Shown here: in pieces, positions 36,077 through 44,030 of the stretch
Layout: the number at the start of each line of letters is the position of its first letter
Position numbering within the stretch: the first letter of the stretch is position 1
NCBI RefSeq assembly: GCF_009724245.1
Contig: NZ_WNNK01000030.1
Location: forward strand, 1-61,652
Source of the DNA: Pseudomonas spelaei
GTDB taxonomy: Bacteria > Pseudomonadota > Gammaproteobacteria > Pseudomonadales > Pseudomonadaceae
Length of the DNA stretch: 61,652 nucleotides
Direction: 5' to 3'
The notes under the pieces: model-generated
Told to the model about the DNA's origin: nothing
The model's database searches: none
What the model saw: the letters and a program-made list of their open reading frames with translations, nothing else
Position numbers and translations under genes: made by a program

Positions 36077-37396
36077 GTGAAATTCAGCCTGCCGAAAGTC
36101 GCTACTGCCCCGTTCTGCCCACCGGAAGTGGCCGGCACTATTGTCGTCGACCCCAGGGCTTCGTTTTTCAAGCGAATCTTTGCCTTTGCCGGGCCCGGCC
36201 TGCTGGTTTCCATCGGTTACATGGACCCGGGCAACTGGGCCACGGCCATCGAGGCCGGCTCACGCTACGGCTACAACCTGTTGTTCGTGGTGTTGCTGGC
36301 GAGCCTCGCGGGGATGGCGGTGCAGTGCCTGTGCTCGCGATTGGGAATCGCCACCGGCAAAGACCTGGCGCAACTGAGCCGCGAGCGCTACAGCAAGCGC
36401 GCCTCGTTCACCCAATGGATCTTGGCGGAAATCTCGATCATTGCCACCGACCTCGCTGAAGTCCTCGGTTGCGCCCTGGCGTTCCACTTGCTGCTGGGCG
36501 TGTCGCTGACCTCCGGGATTGTCATTACCGCCTTCGATACGCTGCTGATTCTGGCCCTGCAAAATCGCGGTTTCCGTCGTCTGGAGGCGATCATGCTGGC
36601 GCTGGTGGCGACCATCGGCGTGTGTTTTTTTGTCGAACTGGTGTTGATCAAACCTTACTGGCCGGATGTGTTCCGGGGTTTCACGCCGTCGTTGTCGGCC
36701 ATCAGTGACGCTGCGCCGTTGTACCTGGCCATCGGGATTCTCGGTGCCACGGTGATGCCGCATAACCTGTACCTGCACACGTCTATCGTGCAAACCCGGC
36801 TGTTCGGCAAGGACCTGGCCAGCCGTCAGGATGCGGTCAAGCTGGCGCGGATCGACACCATTGGCTCCCTGGCCCTGGCGCTGCTGGTCAACGCGGCGAT
36901 CCTGATCCTGGCTGCCGCAGCCTTCCACCAGACCGGGCATACCGAGGTGGTGGAAATCCAGGACGCCTACCACCTGTTGGACCCGCTGGTGGGTGGCGCC
37001 TTCGCCAGTGTGCTGTTCGGCGTAGCGCTGCTGGCGTCCGGACAGAGTTCCACGTTCACCGGCACCATTGCCGGGCAGGTGATCATGGAGGGCTATCTCA
37101 ACCTGCGGATTCCCTGCTGGCAACGGCGCCTGATCACCCGTGGCCTGGCGCTGATCCCGGCGTTTCTCGGGGTGTGGCTGATGGGGGACAGTGCCATCGG
37201 CAAATTGCTGATCCTCAGCCAGGTGGTACTCAGCCTGCAATTGCCGTTTGCGTTGTATCCCTTGATTCGCATGACCGGTGATAAACAACTCATGGGGCCG
37301 TTCGTCAATCGCCTGCCGACGCGGCTATTGGCCTGGAGCCTGTTTGCCGTGATCAGCGGGGCGAACGCGTGGTTGATCGGGCAGTGGTTGTTCTGA
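36077..37396 (+). CDS. mntH: NRAMP-family Mn2+/Fe2+ transporter MntH
   Basis: The 439-residue inner-membrane protein has about 11 helices and the NRAMP signatures: DPGNWAT in helix 1 and MPHNLYLHT in helix 6. It imports Mn2+ (and Fe2+) driven by the proton gradient. The start was set at GTG 36077 (VKFSLPKVATAPF), which matches the expected Pseudomonas MntH N-terminus; GTG 36056 is 7 codons longer and equally in frame. No strong ribosome-binding site is seen before either. It follows the hydrolase gene by 40 bases; the small DUF6555 gene converges on its end. Confidence 0.93.
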   Translation: MKFSLPKVATAPFCPPEVAGTIVVDPRASFFKRIFAFAGPGLLVSIGYMDPGNWATAIEAGSRYGYNLLFVVLLASLAGMAVQCLCSRLGIATGKDLAQLSRERYSKRASFTQWILAEISIIATDLAEVLGCALAFHLLLGVSLTSGIVITAFDTLLILALQNRGFRRLEAIMLALVATIGVCFFVELVLIKPYWPDVFRGFTPSLSAISDAAPLYLAIGILGATVMPHNLYLHTSIVQTRLFGKDLASRQDAVKLARIDTIGSLALALLVNAAILILAAAAFHQTGHTEVVEIQDAYHLLDPLVGGAFASVLFGVALLASGQSSTFTGTIAGQVIMEGYLNLRIPCWQRRLITRGLALIPAFLGVWLMGDSAIGKLLILSQVVLSLQLPFALYPLIRMTGDKQLMGPFVNRLPTRLLAWSLFAVISGANAWLIGQWLF

Positions 37397-37397
37397 G

Positions 37398-37628
37398 TCA
37401 GCCACCCGAGCGGCGCCATTGCACATTGTCGATGCCGAACTGTTGGGCCTGGAGCTGGCTGGTCTTCTTCACCTGCTCCCGGGCAAACCGGCCGATTCGG
37501 CCCACACCGGCATCGCAGCTTGCCCAATGCCAGGCTTCGGGCGTGTCGAGTTTCTCCAGGCGGATGATGAAAGACTTGGGCTGGCCGTGCAGCGTGTAGT
37601 CGATGACGAAAAGCTTTGCGTTGTTCAT
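37398..37628 (-). CDS. DUF6555 family small protein
   Basis: The 76-residue protein (MNNAKLFVIDYTLHGQPKSF...) looks like a DUF6555 member, a Pseudomonas family of unknown function with a conserved EAWHWASCDAGVGRI stretch. It ends one base from the stop of mntH, so the two genes converge. GGAGGG lies upstream of the ATG at 37628. A much longer minus frame in this area (to 38405) is antisense to the AraC-type gene and not real. Confidence 0.75.
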   Translation of the reverse strand: MNNAKLFVIDYTLHGQPKSFIIRLEKLDTPEAWHWASCDAGVGRIGRFAREQVKKTSQLQAQQFGIDNVQWRRSGG

Positions 37629-37712
37629 GGATCCGTTGACCCTCCTTGTGTCTTCAAGTGATCCCGTGGCGTTGTAAAAATTCACTCGGATTGTCGGCCG
37701 TTGATCATTAAC

Positions 37713-38507
37713 ATGGCGGTTCCAGCCTTGAGTGATGTGCCGTCCATGGCCCTTGCCGCACCTCCCGACCTCAGCGATCACGGCGTCCCCGTTCAGCCTT
37801 TGGCCCGCACCTACCCGCGTGGGCTGTATGTGGAACCCCATCAGCACGACTGGGGCCAGTTGCTCTACGCCATGAGCGGGGTGATGTGGGTCGAGACACC
37901 CCGGGAAGCGTTGGTGGTGCCGCCGCAGCGGGCGGTGTGGCTGCCGCCGGGCGTTACGCACGCCATTCGCGTGGTCTCGGACTTGCAGATGCGTAATATC
38001 TATTTGCGCCCGGCCCTGGCGGTGACGTTGGACAGTCAGGTACAGGTGATTGAGGTCGGTGGCCTGTTGCGCGAGTTGATCGTGACGCTGGTAGAGCAGG
38101 GCGACCGCTTTGATGCCTACTACGACGCCGTCGTGGGCCTGGCCCTGCTGGAGTTGCAGCGCGCCCGGCGCTCGGCCATCCGCATCGCCTTGCCTGAAGG
38201 TGCCGACCGGCGTTTGCTGAATGCTTGTCAGGCGGTGATGGCGGCGCCCTCCCTGGACATTCCCTTCGAGCAGCACGCCGAAATGGCCGGCGCCAGCGTG
38301 CGCACCCTGGCCCGCCTGTTCCAGAACAGCCTGGGCATGGGCTTTGCCGAATGGCGCCGACAGGTGCAACTGGCCACCGCCGTGGCCGAGTTGATCCAGG
38401 GCCAATCAGTCAGCAGTATCGCCCGATCCCTGGGTTATTCCCCCAGCAGTTTCAGCGACATGTTTCGCCGGGAACTGGGCGTGGCGCCGTCGCAATACGG
38501 AACCTGA
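37713..38507 (+). CDS. AraC-family regulator with N-terminal cupin domain
   Basis: The protein (about 264 residues) has an N-terminal cupin-like sensor domain (about 30-140: HQHDWGQLLYAMSGVMWVETP) and a C-terminal AraC HTH (about 170-262, with ASVRTLARLFQNSLGMGFAEW and SVSSIARSLGYSPSSFSDMFRRELG). It is of the single-cupin type often acting on a neighbouring gene. The start is uncertain: ATG 37713 is used, with ATG 37743 as an alternative. The next genes, a XapX protein and a zinc-less oxidoreductase, are on the same strand and may be targets or simply neighbours. Confidence 0.88.
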   Translation: MAVPALSDVPSMALAAPPDLSDHGVPVQPLARTYPRGLYVEPHQHDWGQLLYAMSGVMWVETPREALVVPPQRAVWLPPGVTHAIRVVSDLQMRNIYLRPALAVTLDSQVQVIEVGGLLRELIVTLVEQGDRFDAYYDAVVGLALLELQRARRSAIRIALPEGADRRLLNACQAVMAAPSLDIPFEQHAEMAGASVRTLARLFQNSLGMGFAEWRRQVQLATAVAELIQGQSVSSIARSLGYSPSSFSDMFRRELGVAPSQYGT

Positions 38508-38596
38508 GGGTTGGCCGAAATCCAGAAGCACCTGGCCGATTGCACCAGGCTACGCTCCTTACACTGACCGCATCGACCACCGCTGCGGAGTGCCCC

Positions 38597-38770
38597 ATGA
38601 GTTACCTGATTTCCCTGGCCATCGGCCTGTTTGTCGGCGTGCTTTACGGTGCCCTGGACTTTCGCTCGCCTGCGCCTCCGGCCATTGCCCTGGTAGGGCT
38701 GATGGGCATGCTCATGGGCGAAAAGCTCTGGCCCATGGGCCGTCAATTGATCAGCGGCTGGTTGTCCTGA
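38597..38770 (+). CDS. XapX-domain small membrane protein (DUF1427)
   Basis: The 57-residue protein begins MSYLISLAIGLFVGVLYGALDFRSPAPP and has two hydrophobic helices around a loop, as in XapX/DUF1427 proteins. CGGAG (38586-38590) lies 6 bases before the ATG. The oxidoreductase gene follows 31 bases after its stop, which suggests cotranscription. Function is unknown; XapX proteins are inner-membrane and often sit beside oxidoreductase or cupin genes. Confidence 0.8.
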   Translation: MSYLISLAIGLFVGVLYGALDFRSPAPPAIALVGLMGMLMGEKLWPMGRQLISGWLS

Positions 38771-38801
38771 ATTTTTCTGACCTTCAAGGGATATTCGCCA
38801 C

Positions 38802-39758
38802 ATGAAAGCACTGCAGTTTTGCGCCACCGGCGATCTCGCTGCCCTGGACTATGTTGAGGTGGCCACACCGGTACCGGCTGCCGGTGAGGTTTTGGTACAG
38901 GTCAAAGCGGCCGGGTTGAACCCCAGCGATGTCAAGAACGTGCTCGGGCGTTTCCCCTACACCACGTTGCCGCGTATTCCCGGTCGTGACTTTGCCGGCG
39001 TTGTGGTGGACGGCCCGCGGGCGCTTTTGGGCCGGGAAGTCTGGGGCACCGGTCGTGACCTGGGTTTCTTCGCCGACGGCTCCCACAGCCAGTACCTCAC
39101 AGTGTCGGCCAAGGGGGTGGCCCACAAGCCCAGCCATTTGAGTTTTGCCCAGGCGGCCAGCCTCGGTGTGCCCTACACCACGGCTTGGGATGCCCTGGAG
39201 CGTAGCGGGGTAGGCAAAGGCACGCGATTGCTGGTGATCGGTGCTAATGGTGCGGTGGGCAGCGCGGCCTTGGCCCTGGCGAAAATTCGTGGAGCGCAGG
39301 TGTTGGCAGCGGTACGGCGGCCCGAGCAGGTCGAGGCGTTGAAGGCCCAGGGCTTTGAAGCGATTGCCTTGGACAAACCTGAGGATTTGTCGGCACAGGT
39401 GAACGCGGTATTGGGCGGCGCCGATGTGATCTTCGACACCACGGGGTTCTGGCTACCGGCGGCGGTTTCGGCCCTGGCACCCTTTGGTCGCATCGCGATC
39501 ATTGCGGCTCCGGTGGACGGTCATGTGCAACTGCCCGCCCTGGCGTTGTACCGCAAGGGTGGCTCGGTGGTGGGGATCAATTCGTTGCTCTACAACAGCG
39601 AGGCCTGCGCGCTGATGCTGGAGCAGTTCGGGCGATTCTTCGATGAAGGGTTGTTGCCGTTGCCGACGGGGTTGCGAGAGGTGCCGCTGGCGGAGGGCGT
39701 GCGGTGCTACGAGGAAGTGAATCGGGGCAGTACGGACAAGATTATCTTCCTGCCCTGA
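38802..39758 (+). CDS. MDR-family NAD(P)H quinone oxidoreductase-like protein
   Basis: The 318-residue protein is a medium-chain dehydrogenase/reductase of the zinc-independent quinone oxidoreductase type. It has the N-terminal GroES-like domain (AGLNPSDVKNVLGRFPYTTLPRIPGRDFAG, here in two blocks) and the nucleotide-binding motif GANGAVGSAAL. The catalytic zinc ligands of alcohol dehydrogenases are absent. The likely reaction is reduction of a quinone or enone with NADPH. It lies downstream of the XapX gene in a probable two-gene unit. Confidence 0.88.
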   Translation: MKALQFCATGDLAALDYVEVATPVPAAGEVLVQVKAAGLNPSDVKNVLGRFPYTTLPRIPGRDFAGVVVDGPRALLGREVWGTGRDLGFFADGSHSQYLTVSAKGVAHKPSHLSFAQAASLGVPYTTAWDALERSGVGKGTRLLVIGANGAVGSAALALAKIRGAQVLAAVRRPEQVEALKAQGFEAIALDKPEDLSAQVNAVLGGADVIFDTTGFWLPAAVSALAPFGRIAIIAAPVDGHVQLPALALYRKGGSVVGINSLLYNSEACALMLEQFGRFFDEGLLPLPTGLREVPLAEGVRCYEEVNRGSTDKIIFLP

Positions 39759-39767
39759 CGCTGTCAG

Positions 39768-39795
39768 TGTGGGAGCGAGCAAGCCCGCTCCCACA
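39768..39795. repeat. Short REP element
   Basis: TGTGGGAGCG (39768-39777) and CGCTCCCACA (39786-39795) pair around a short loop. It is the same type as the element at 16586 and lies between two convergent genes. Confidence 0.85.
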
Positions 39796-39818
39796 TTTGA
39801 TCTCTGGTGTCCGGGAGG

Positions 39819-40856
39819 TTAGGCTTCAGGAACCCCTTTCTCCCACGCCGACCAGTTCTTCAGAATCGTCTGCACCAACGGGTTACCTGTGCGATACAGG
39901 TTTTCCAGCGCCGGCACAAACCCGCCCTGGTCCGCATATTTCAGCAGGTTGTCCACTTCGCTGTAACCCGGGTACGGCCGGTCGAAATCAGACCCGGCAC
40001 GCACCACCGCCAGGCGCTGGATATCCACCAGGCCTTCACGGCTGGCCCGCAGCAGCGCTTCATAGGTGGAGTTGTCTTCCTGCTGGGTGGTGCAGTACTC
40101 GCCTTTGTTGTCCGTCAACAACTTGGTCCAGACTTCGGCGCGCTCGCTCAGGCGTGTCCCGGAGAACCAGGTGTTGCCCGCCACGGTGTCGCACTGGGTG
40201 ACCTGGGGTGGCTGGTTGGCCGGCGCATTCGGGTAATGCTTGCGCCACGCCGTGGACTCTTTGCTTTCACTGAGTTCGACCTTGTGCGACAGGGCAAAGG
40301 CCTTGGCCTGCAGTTTCGGGTTCAGCTCGAAAACTTCGGTCTTGTAGTCCAGCGGCGGTTTTTCATTCGGGCCCTTGGTGTTGATGCCGATATAACCGGT
40401 CGGCCAATCCTTGGGTGCGTCACGGGAATCCAGCTCCCATTGCGTACCGAACTCCACCAGGTAGTGGGCCCATGCGGCTGTGCCAATGGTGCCGTGTTTC
40501 GGGCTGATCCCGGCAATCCCGGCAATCAGGAAGTAGCTCTGGCGCAGGTCGAACTTGGGCGACAACGCCAGGGCCAGCGTGGAGGCGGCGGCGTTGGTCT
40601 GGCCCATGCCGGTCACCAGCAGGCACACGTCCTGGGTGTTGCAGCGGATCACTGGGTATTCGGCGGACAAGCCCGGCACGCGGACTTCCTGCTTGAGCTC
40701 CAGGCGATCAATCCAGTTCTGCGCCTCGGGGGCGAACATGGTGATCAGCACCACTTTGGGCTTGATCGGCGCCGGGGTATTGGCCAGCACTGCCTGGGGC
40801 AACAAGGAACCCACGGCCAGGCCGATGGCGATTGAAAGGCGGGCAAACGTAGTCAT
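39819..40856 (-). CDS. nup: Purine nucleoside permease (NUP family)
   Basis: The 345-residue protein has a signal peptide (MTTFARLSIAIGLAVGSLLPQAVLA) and matches the NUP purine nucleoside permease family (ITMFAPEAQNWIDRLEL, TGMGQTNAAASTLAL, AGIAGISPKHGTIG), whose fold resembles nucleoside phosphorylases. It is predicted to be secreted rather than membrane-embedded, so how it promotes transport is unclear. The ATG at 40856 has AAAGGAG 6 bases upstream. It is the second gene of an operon after the Tsx-like channel. Confidence 0.88.
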   Translation of the reverse strand: MTTFARLSIAIGLAVGSLLPQAVLANTPAPIKPKVVLITMFAPEAQNWIDRLELKQEVRVPGLSAEYPVIRCNTQDVCLLVTGMGQTNAAASTLALALSPKFDLRQSYFLIAGIAGISPKHGTIGTAAWAHYLVEFGTQWELDSRDAPKDWPTGYIGINTKGPNEKPPLDYKTEVFELNPKLQAKAFALSHKVELSESKESTAWRKHYPNAPANQPPQVTQCDTVAGNTWFSGTRLSERAEVWTKLLTDNKGEYCTTQQEDNSTYEALLRASREGLVDIQRLAVVRAGSDFDRPYPGYSEVDNLLKYADQGGFVPALENLYRTGNPLVQTILKNWSAWEKGVPEA

Positions 40857-40886
40857 CCATTTCTCCTTTATCAAGTAAACGCGCAC

Positions 40887-41843
40887 TCAGAATTGATAAC
40901 CCACACCGGCGTAATAACCCCAGCCATTGGACCGGGCGCGGAAATTGCCGTCGCCGAAATTCAGCTCACTGCCGTCTTCCCAGTTGCCGCCGTTGTGGAA
41001 GTAGCGACCCACCAGGGTAAAACGCAGGTGAGTGAACGAATACAACAGCACGTTGGTTGCAACCAGGGAGTTGGCGGTACGCGCCGGGTTGTCCTTGTGC
41101 AAGTCCGAACCGAAATCGTAGTTGGTAAAACCGATATAGGTGAGCGACGCGCCGTTATCAAAGCTGCTGATGGGCACGATGTACTTCATTTGTGCGCGGT
41201 AGCCGTCCCAGGAATATTCATTGCTGGCGCCGTAGTTTTCCCACTGGTAGCGCCCATAGAAGTTGGCCGACAGGTTGACCCGTGAATGGGTCTCGATGTC
41301 GGTGCCCAGACCACTGTAGAGGGTGTTGGCGCGGTTGGCCTTGTTGCTGCCGTGGTCGTAGATCCAGTCGAAGGCGACGTACCATTCCTTGAACGGCCCG
41401 ATGGCCAGGCTGCGGCCGGCCAGGTAGTCGATGGAGATACGTGGCTCGTGCTCCATGAACACCGGGGAACCGTGGTCCCAGGCGCCTTTGTCATTGGCGT
41501 TACCGATGCCGAAGATCTTCGGGATGTCGATGTAGCCATAGAGCTCGAAGGGCCCTTTGCGGCCGAAGTATTCGTACTCCAGATACACGTCGTCAGCAGG
41601 TTTTGGGCCGAAGCTGATGTCTTTGCTGCCAATGACCGTCAGGTCCTGGTTGAACCAGTCCGACAGGTAAACGCCTTTTTTCGATGGGCTGGCTTCCGGG
41701 GCCAGGGTTTCGCCCTGTGCTGAGTCATCAGCGGGCGCTTGCTGCCCGAAAGTGGGCGCGCTGAGTACTCCCGTAACGGCAGCCAGTAGCAAGGAAACAC
41801 CCAAAGTGGTGGCCGACGCGGGGCGTCTGGAGGTTGATTGCAT
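40887..41843 (-). CDS. Tsx-like nucleoside-specific outer-membrane channel
   Basis: The 318-residue protein has a signal peptide (about 1-35) and a Tsx/OmpK barrel domain. Motifs: DDVYLEYEYFGRKGPFELYGYID, YVAFDWIYDHG and a C-terminal WGYYAGVGYQF with terminal Phe. It would let nucleosides cross the outer membrane. The ATG at 41843 follows an AGGG site by 8-9 bases; a longer frame to 41900 lacks a good start. It is the first gene of an operon with the nucleoside permease, 30 bases apart, under a PurR-like palindrome. Confidence 0.88.
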   Translation of the reverse strand: MQSTSRRPASATTLGVSLLLAAVTGVLSAPTFGQQAPADDSAQGETLAPEASPSKKGVYLSDWFNQDLTVIGSKDISFGPKPADDVYLEYEYFGRKGPFELYGYIDIPKIFGIGNANDKGAWDHGSPVFMEHEPRISIDYLAGRSLAIGPFKEWYVAFDWIYDHGSNKANRANTLYSGLGTDIETHSRVNLSANFYGRYQWENYGASNEYSWDGYRAQMKYIVPISSFDNGASLTYIGFTNYDFGSDLHKDNPARTANSLVATNVLLYSFTHLRFTLVGRYFHNGGNWEDGSELNFGDGNFRARSNGWGYYAGVGYQF

Positions 41844-41928
41844 TGAAAATCCCTGTTCGTACGCGGTTTGGACCCGATTCACCGGGTGTGAGGTGAACAT
41901 GTCGCCAGTTGGCGGTCAAGTTCGATTC

Positions 41929-41940
41929 GCAAACGTTTGC
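41929..41940. promoter_or_regulatory. LacI/PurR-type operator palindrome upstream of the tsx-like gene
   Basis: GCAAACGTTTGC is a perfect 12-base palindrome 86 bases before the tsx-like start. It fits the core of the E. coli PurR consensus and of LacI-family operators in general. A purine- or nucleoside-responsive LacI-type repressor is therefore a reasonable guess; no such gene lies in the window. Confidence 0.6.
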
Positions 41941-42068
41941 ACAGGCTGTACCAACTTTTGTCAATTGCTTGAAGTGGATAGAAAAATGTCGAATTAGCCG
42001 ACCTTTTGGTCAGAAACCTGGCTTCTGGTTTGTGGCATCCTGCCGAGCAATGAACAGGGAGCCCTGAG

Positions 42069-42878
42069 ATGTTTGATCACTATGTACAACGCTGGAAGTT
42101 GACCCCGGACGGCGACGCCATCATCACTCCCGGCAGTCATCTGCTGCCGGTACGCTGGCAAGGTATGCCTGCGATGCTGAAAATCGCCCATACGCCCGAA
42201 GAAAAACTCGGCGGCCTGTTGATGAATTGGTGGGCGGGTGAGGGCGCGGCGCGGGTCTTCGCCCATGACGCCAATGCACTGGTGATGGAGCGCGCCACCG
42301 GCCCAGGTTCCTTGATGCAGATGGCCCTCAATGGCCAGGACGACGAAGCCAGCCGCATCGCTTGTGCCACCGTCGCCCGGTTGCACGCGCCGAGGCCGTC
42401 ACCGCCGCCGGGGTTGTTTTCCCTGGAACGATGGTTTGAGTCGCTATGGACTGCTGCCGAGCACGAAGGCGGGCCGTTGCTCGACTGCGCAGCGACGGCG
42501 CGCACGTTATTGGCTTCACAGCAGGACATCGTGGTGCTGCACGGTGATGTACACCACGACAACATCCTCGACTTCGGCCCACGGGGCTGGCTGGCCATCG
42601 ACCCGAAGCGGGTGATGGGCGAGCGGGGCTACGACTACGCCAACCTGATCTGCAATCCGGACTTGCCGACCTGCGCTGATCCGGTGCGTTTCAACCGGCA
42701 GGTCGAGGTCATTGCCCACGCTGCCGGGCTGACCCGCCAGCGCCTGCTGCAATGGGTTGTGGCTCATGCCGGGTTGTCGGCGGCCTGGTTTCTGGAGGAT
42801 GGCGAACGGGAACGGGCAGATGTCGACCTGGACGTGGTACGCCTGGCTCAATGCGCTTTGGTAAACGGCAACGCTTGA
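42069..42878 (+). CDS. Aminoglycoside/hydroxyurea kinase family protein, APH(6)-like
   Basis: The 269-residue protein is of the APH(6)/StrB type: a kinase fold with catalytic HGDVHHDNIL (catalytic Asp), then IDPKRVMGERGYDYAN (Mg2+ ligand). A GGGAGC site precedes the ATG. Known members phosphorylate streptomycin at the 6-hydroxyl; chromosomal homologues often have unknown natural substrates. There are no mobile-element genes nearby, so it is likely resident rather than an acquired resistance gene. Its end overlaps the convergent AraC gene by 31 bases. Confidence 0.82.
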   Translation: MFDHYVQRWKLTPDGDAIITPGSHLLPVRWQGMPAMLKIAHTPEEKLGGLLMNWWAGEGAARVFAHDANALVMERATGPGSLMQMALNGQDDEASRIACATVARLHAPRPSPPPGLFSLERWFESLWTAAEHEGGPLLDCAATARTLLASQQDIVVLHGDVHHDNILDFGPRGWLAIDPKRVMGERGYDYANLICNPDLPTCADPVRFNRQVEVIAHAAGLTRQRLLQWVVAHAGLSAAWFLEDGERERADVDLDVVRLAQCALVNGNA

Positions 42879-43795
42879 TCGCCATTACGATGAAACAGGT
42901 ACCGCGCGGTTTCACGCCGATACTCGCTGGGCGTCTGGTTCATTTCGATACGAAAGTGCCGGTTGAAGTTGGAGAGGTTGGCGTAGCCCACTTCAAAGCA
43001 GATATCGGCCACCGACATCTTGGTCTGCAATAACAGCCGGCAGGCGCGCTGGACCCTGAACTTGCGCATCAGATCAATAAAACCGTGGCCGGTGACCCGC
43101 TTGAAGAAGCGCGAAAAGCCAGGCTCGCTCATCTTCAAACGCTGGGCGATCACCGACAGGCGCACATCGCCGGTCAGCTCTGTCATCAGGTAGTCGAAGG
43201 CCTTGTGGATCCGCGCGGAACTGCGGGCATCCAGCGTCGGCGTGTAGCAAGCGCTGGCCAGTGGGTGAGACTCCAGTGACGGCGCCACCGCCAGCGCTTG
43301 CAGCAACTGCATAAACAAAATCAGGCGGTTGAGCCCTTGCGCCGGCCCGATGGCCTCAAGCAGGGCTGCCGCACGAGTAGCGGTCTCACCGGTAAATTCC
43401 AGGCCACGTCGAGCCCGTTCAAACAGCCCTTGCAGATCCCCCAACTCTGGCAGCGTGCCACGTAACGCCAGCAACGCTGCGCCATCGAATTGCAGCACCA
43501 CATCGCGCCCCGTCAGATACTCGCCGGGCGCCAGGTCGCCAATCCAGTCGTGGGGCAGGTCGGGGCCGATCAGTGCCACATGGCCGGCGCCAAACGCACC
43601 AATATAGTCACCCGCCACCAACTTGCCGCTGCCTTGGCGGATCAGGTGGATCTCGAATTCGGGGTGGTGATTCCAGCGGGCGAGATCGTACGGATAGTCG
43701 TGTTCGTACCAGCGAAAGGCATGATCGGGTTCAGGAACAATCACTTCCAGCTCGGCAGGACGTTGCTCGAACAGGGCGGCGTGGCCGTCAGGCAT
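42848..43795 (-). CDS. AraC-family regulator, MtlR-like
   Basis: The 315-residue protein has an N-terminal cupin-like domain (about 20-110: HHPEFEIHLIRQGSGKLVAGDY) and a C-terminal AraC HTH (about 210-310: SVIAQRLKMSEPGFSRFFKRVTGH and ADICFEVGYANLSNFNRHF). It resembles MtlR, the activator of polyol (mannitol) uptake genes in Pseudomonas, and it is divergent from a polyol-binding protein gene. Start at ATG 43795 (MPDGHAALFEQ). The last 31 bases overlap the convergent kinase gene. Confidence 0.88.
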   Translation of the reverse strand: MPDGHAALFEQRPAELEVIVPEPDHAFRWYEHDYPYDLARWNHHPEFEIHLIRQGSGKLVAGDYIGAFGAGHVALIGPDLPHDWIGDLAPGEYLTGRDVVLQFDGAALLALRGTLPELGDLQGLFERARRGLEFTGETATRAAALLEAIGPAQGLNRLILFMQLLQALAVAPSLESHPLASACYTPTLDARSSARIHKAFDYLMTELTGDVRLSVIAQRLKMSEPGFSRFFKRVTGHGFIDLMRKFRVQRACRLLLQTKMSVADICFEVGYANLSNFNRHFRIEMNQTPSEYRRETARYLFHRNGDQALPFTKAH

Positions 43796-43882
43796 GGGTT
43801 TGGCCCTTATGGGGTCTTGGAATAGCACCAAAGTACGCTCTTTCGGCCAGTGGTAGCTACTCTTGGTTTTGCCTGTGACTGA

Positions 43883-43918
43883 TACTTTTTTGATCCTGGA
43901 TGCTCGGTTAAAAAAGTA
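43883..43918. promoter_or_regulatory. Inverted repeat in the divergent MtlR-like/binding-protein gap
   Basis: TACTTTTTT (43883-43891) and AAAAAAGTA (43910-43918) are perfect 9-base inverted arms 18 bases apart. The repeat lies about 88 bases from the regulator start and 113 from the binding-protein start. It may be an operator or an mRNA hairpin; AraC activators more often use direct repeats, so the call is open. Confidence 0.35.
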
Positions 43919-44030
43919 CCGGAACAGTGTCCGTCACGCGTTTGTCCGACCCCTTCCAAGCTGCTGTAATCGAGTCGTCAAAAACAAAAATAATAGCTCC
44001 CGTCGTCTACGGCACGGGGCGGAGGGCAGC

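Noticed and set aside
37398..38405. 335-codon minus ORF across the AraC gene
   Set aside because: Only its last 76 codons (DUF6555) are real; the rest is antisense to the AraC-type regulator.
42069..42878. Kinase gene as an acquired streptomycin-resistance gene
   Set aside because: No integron, transposon or plasmid genes nearby and base composition like its neighbours; treated as a resident homologue of unknown substrate.
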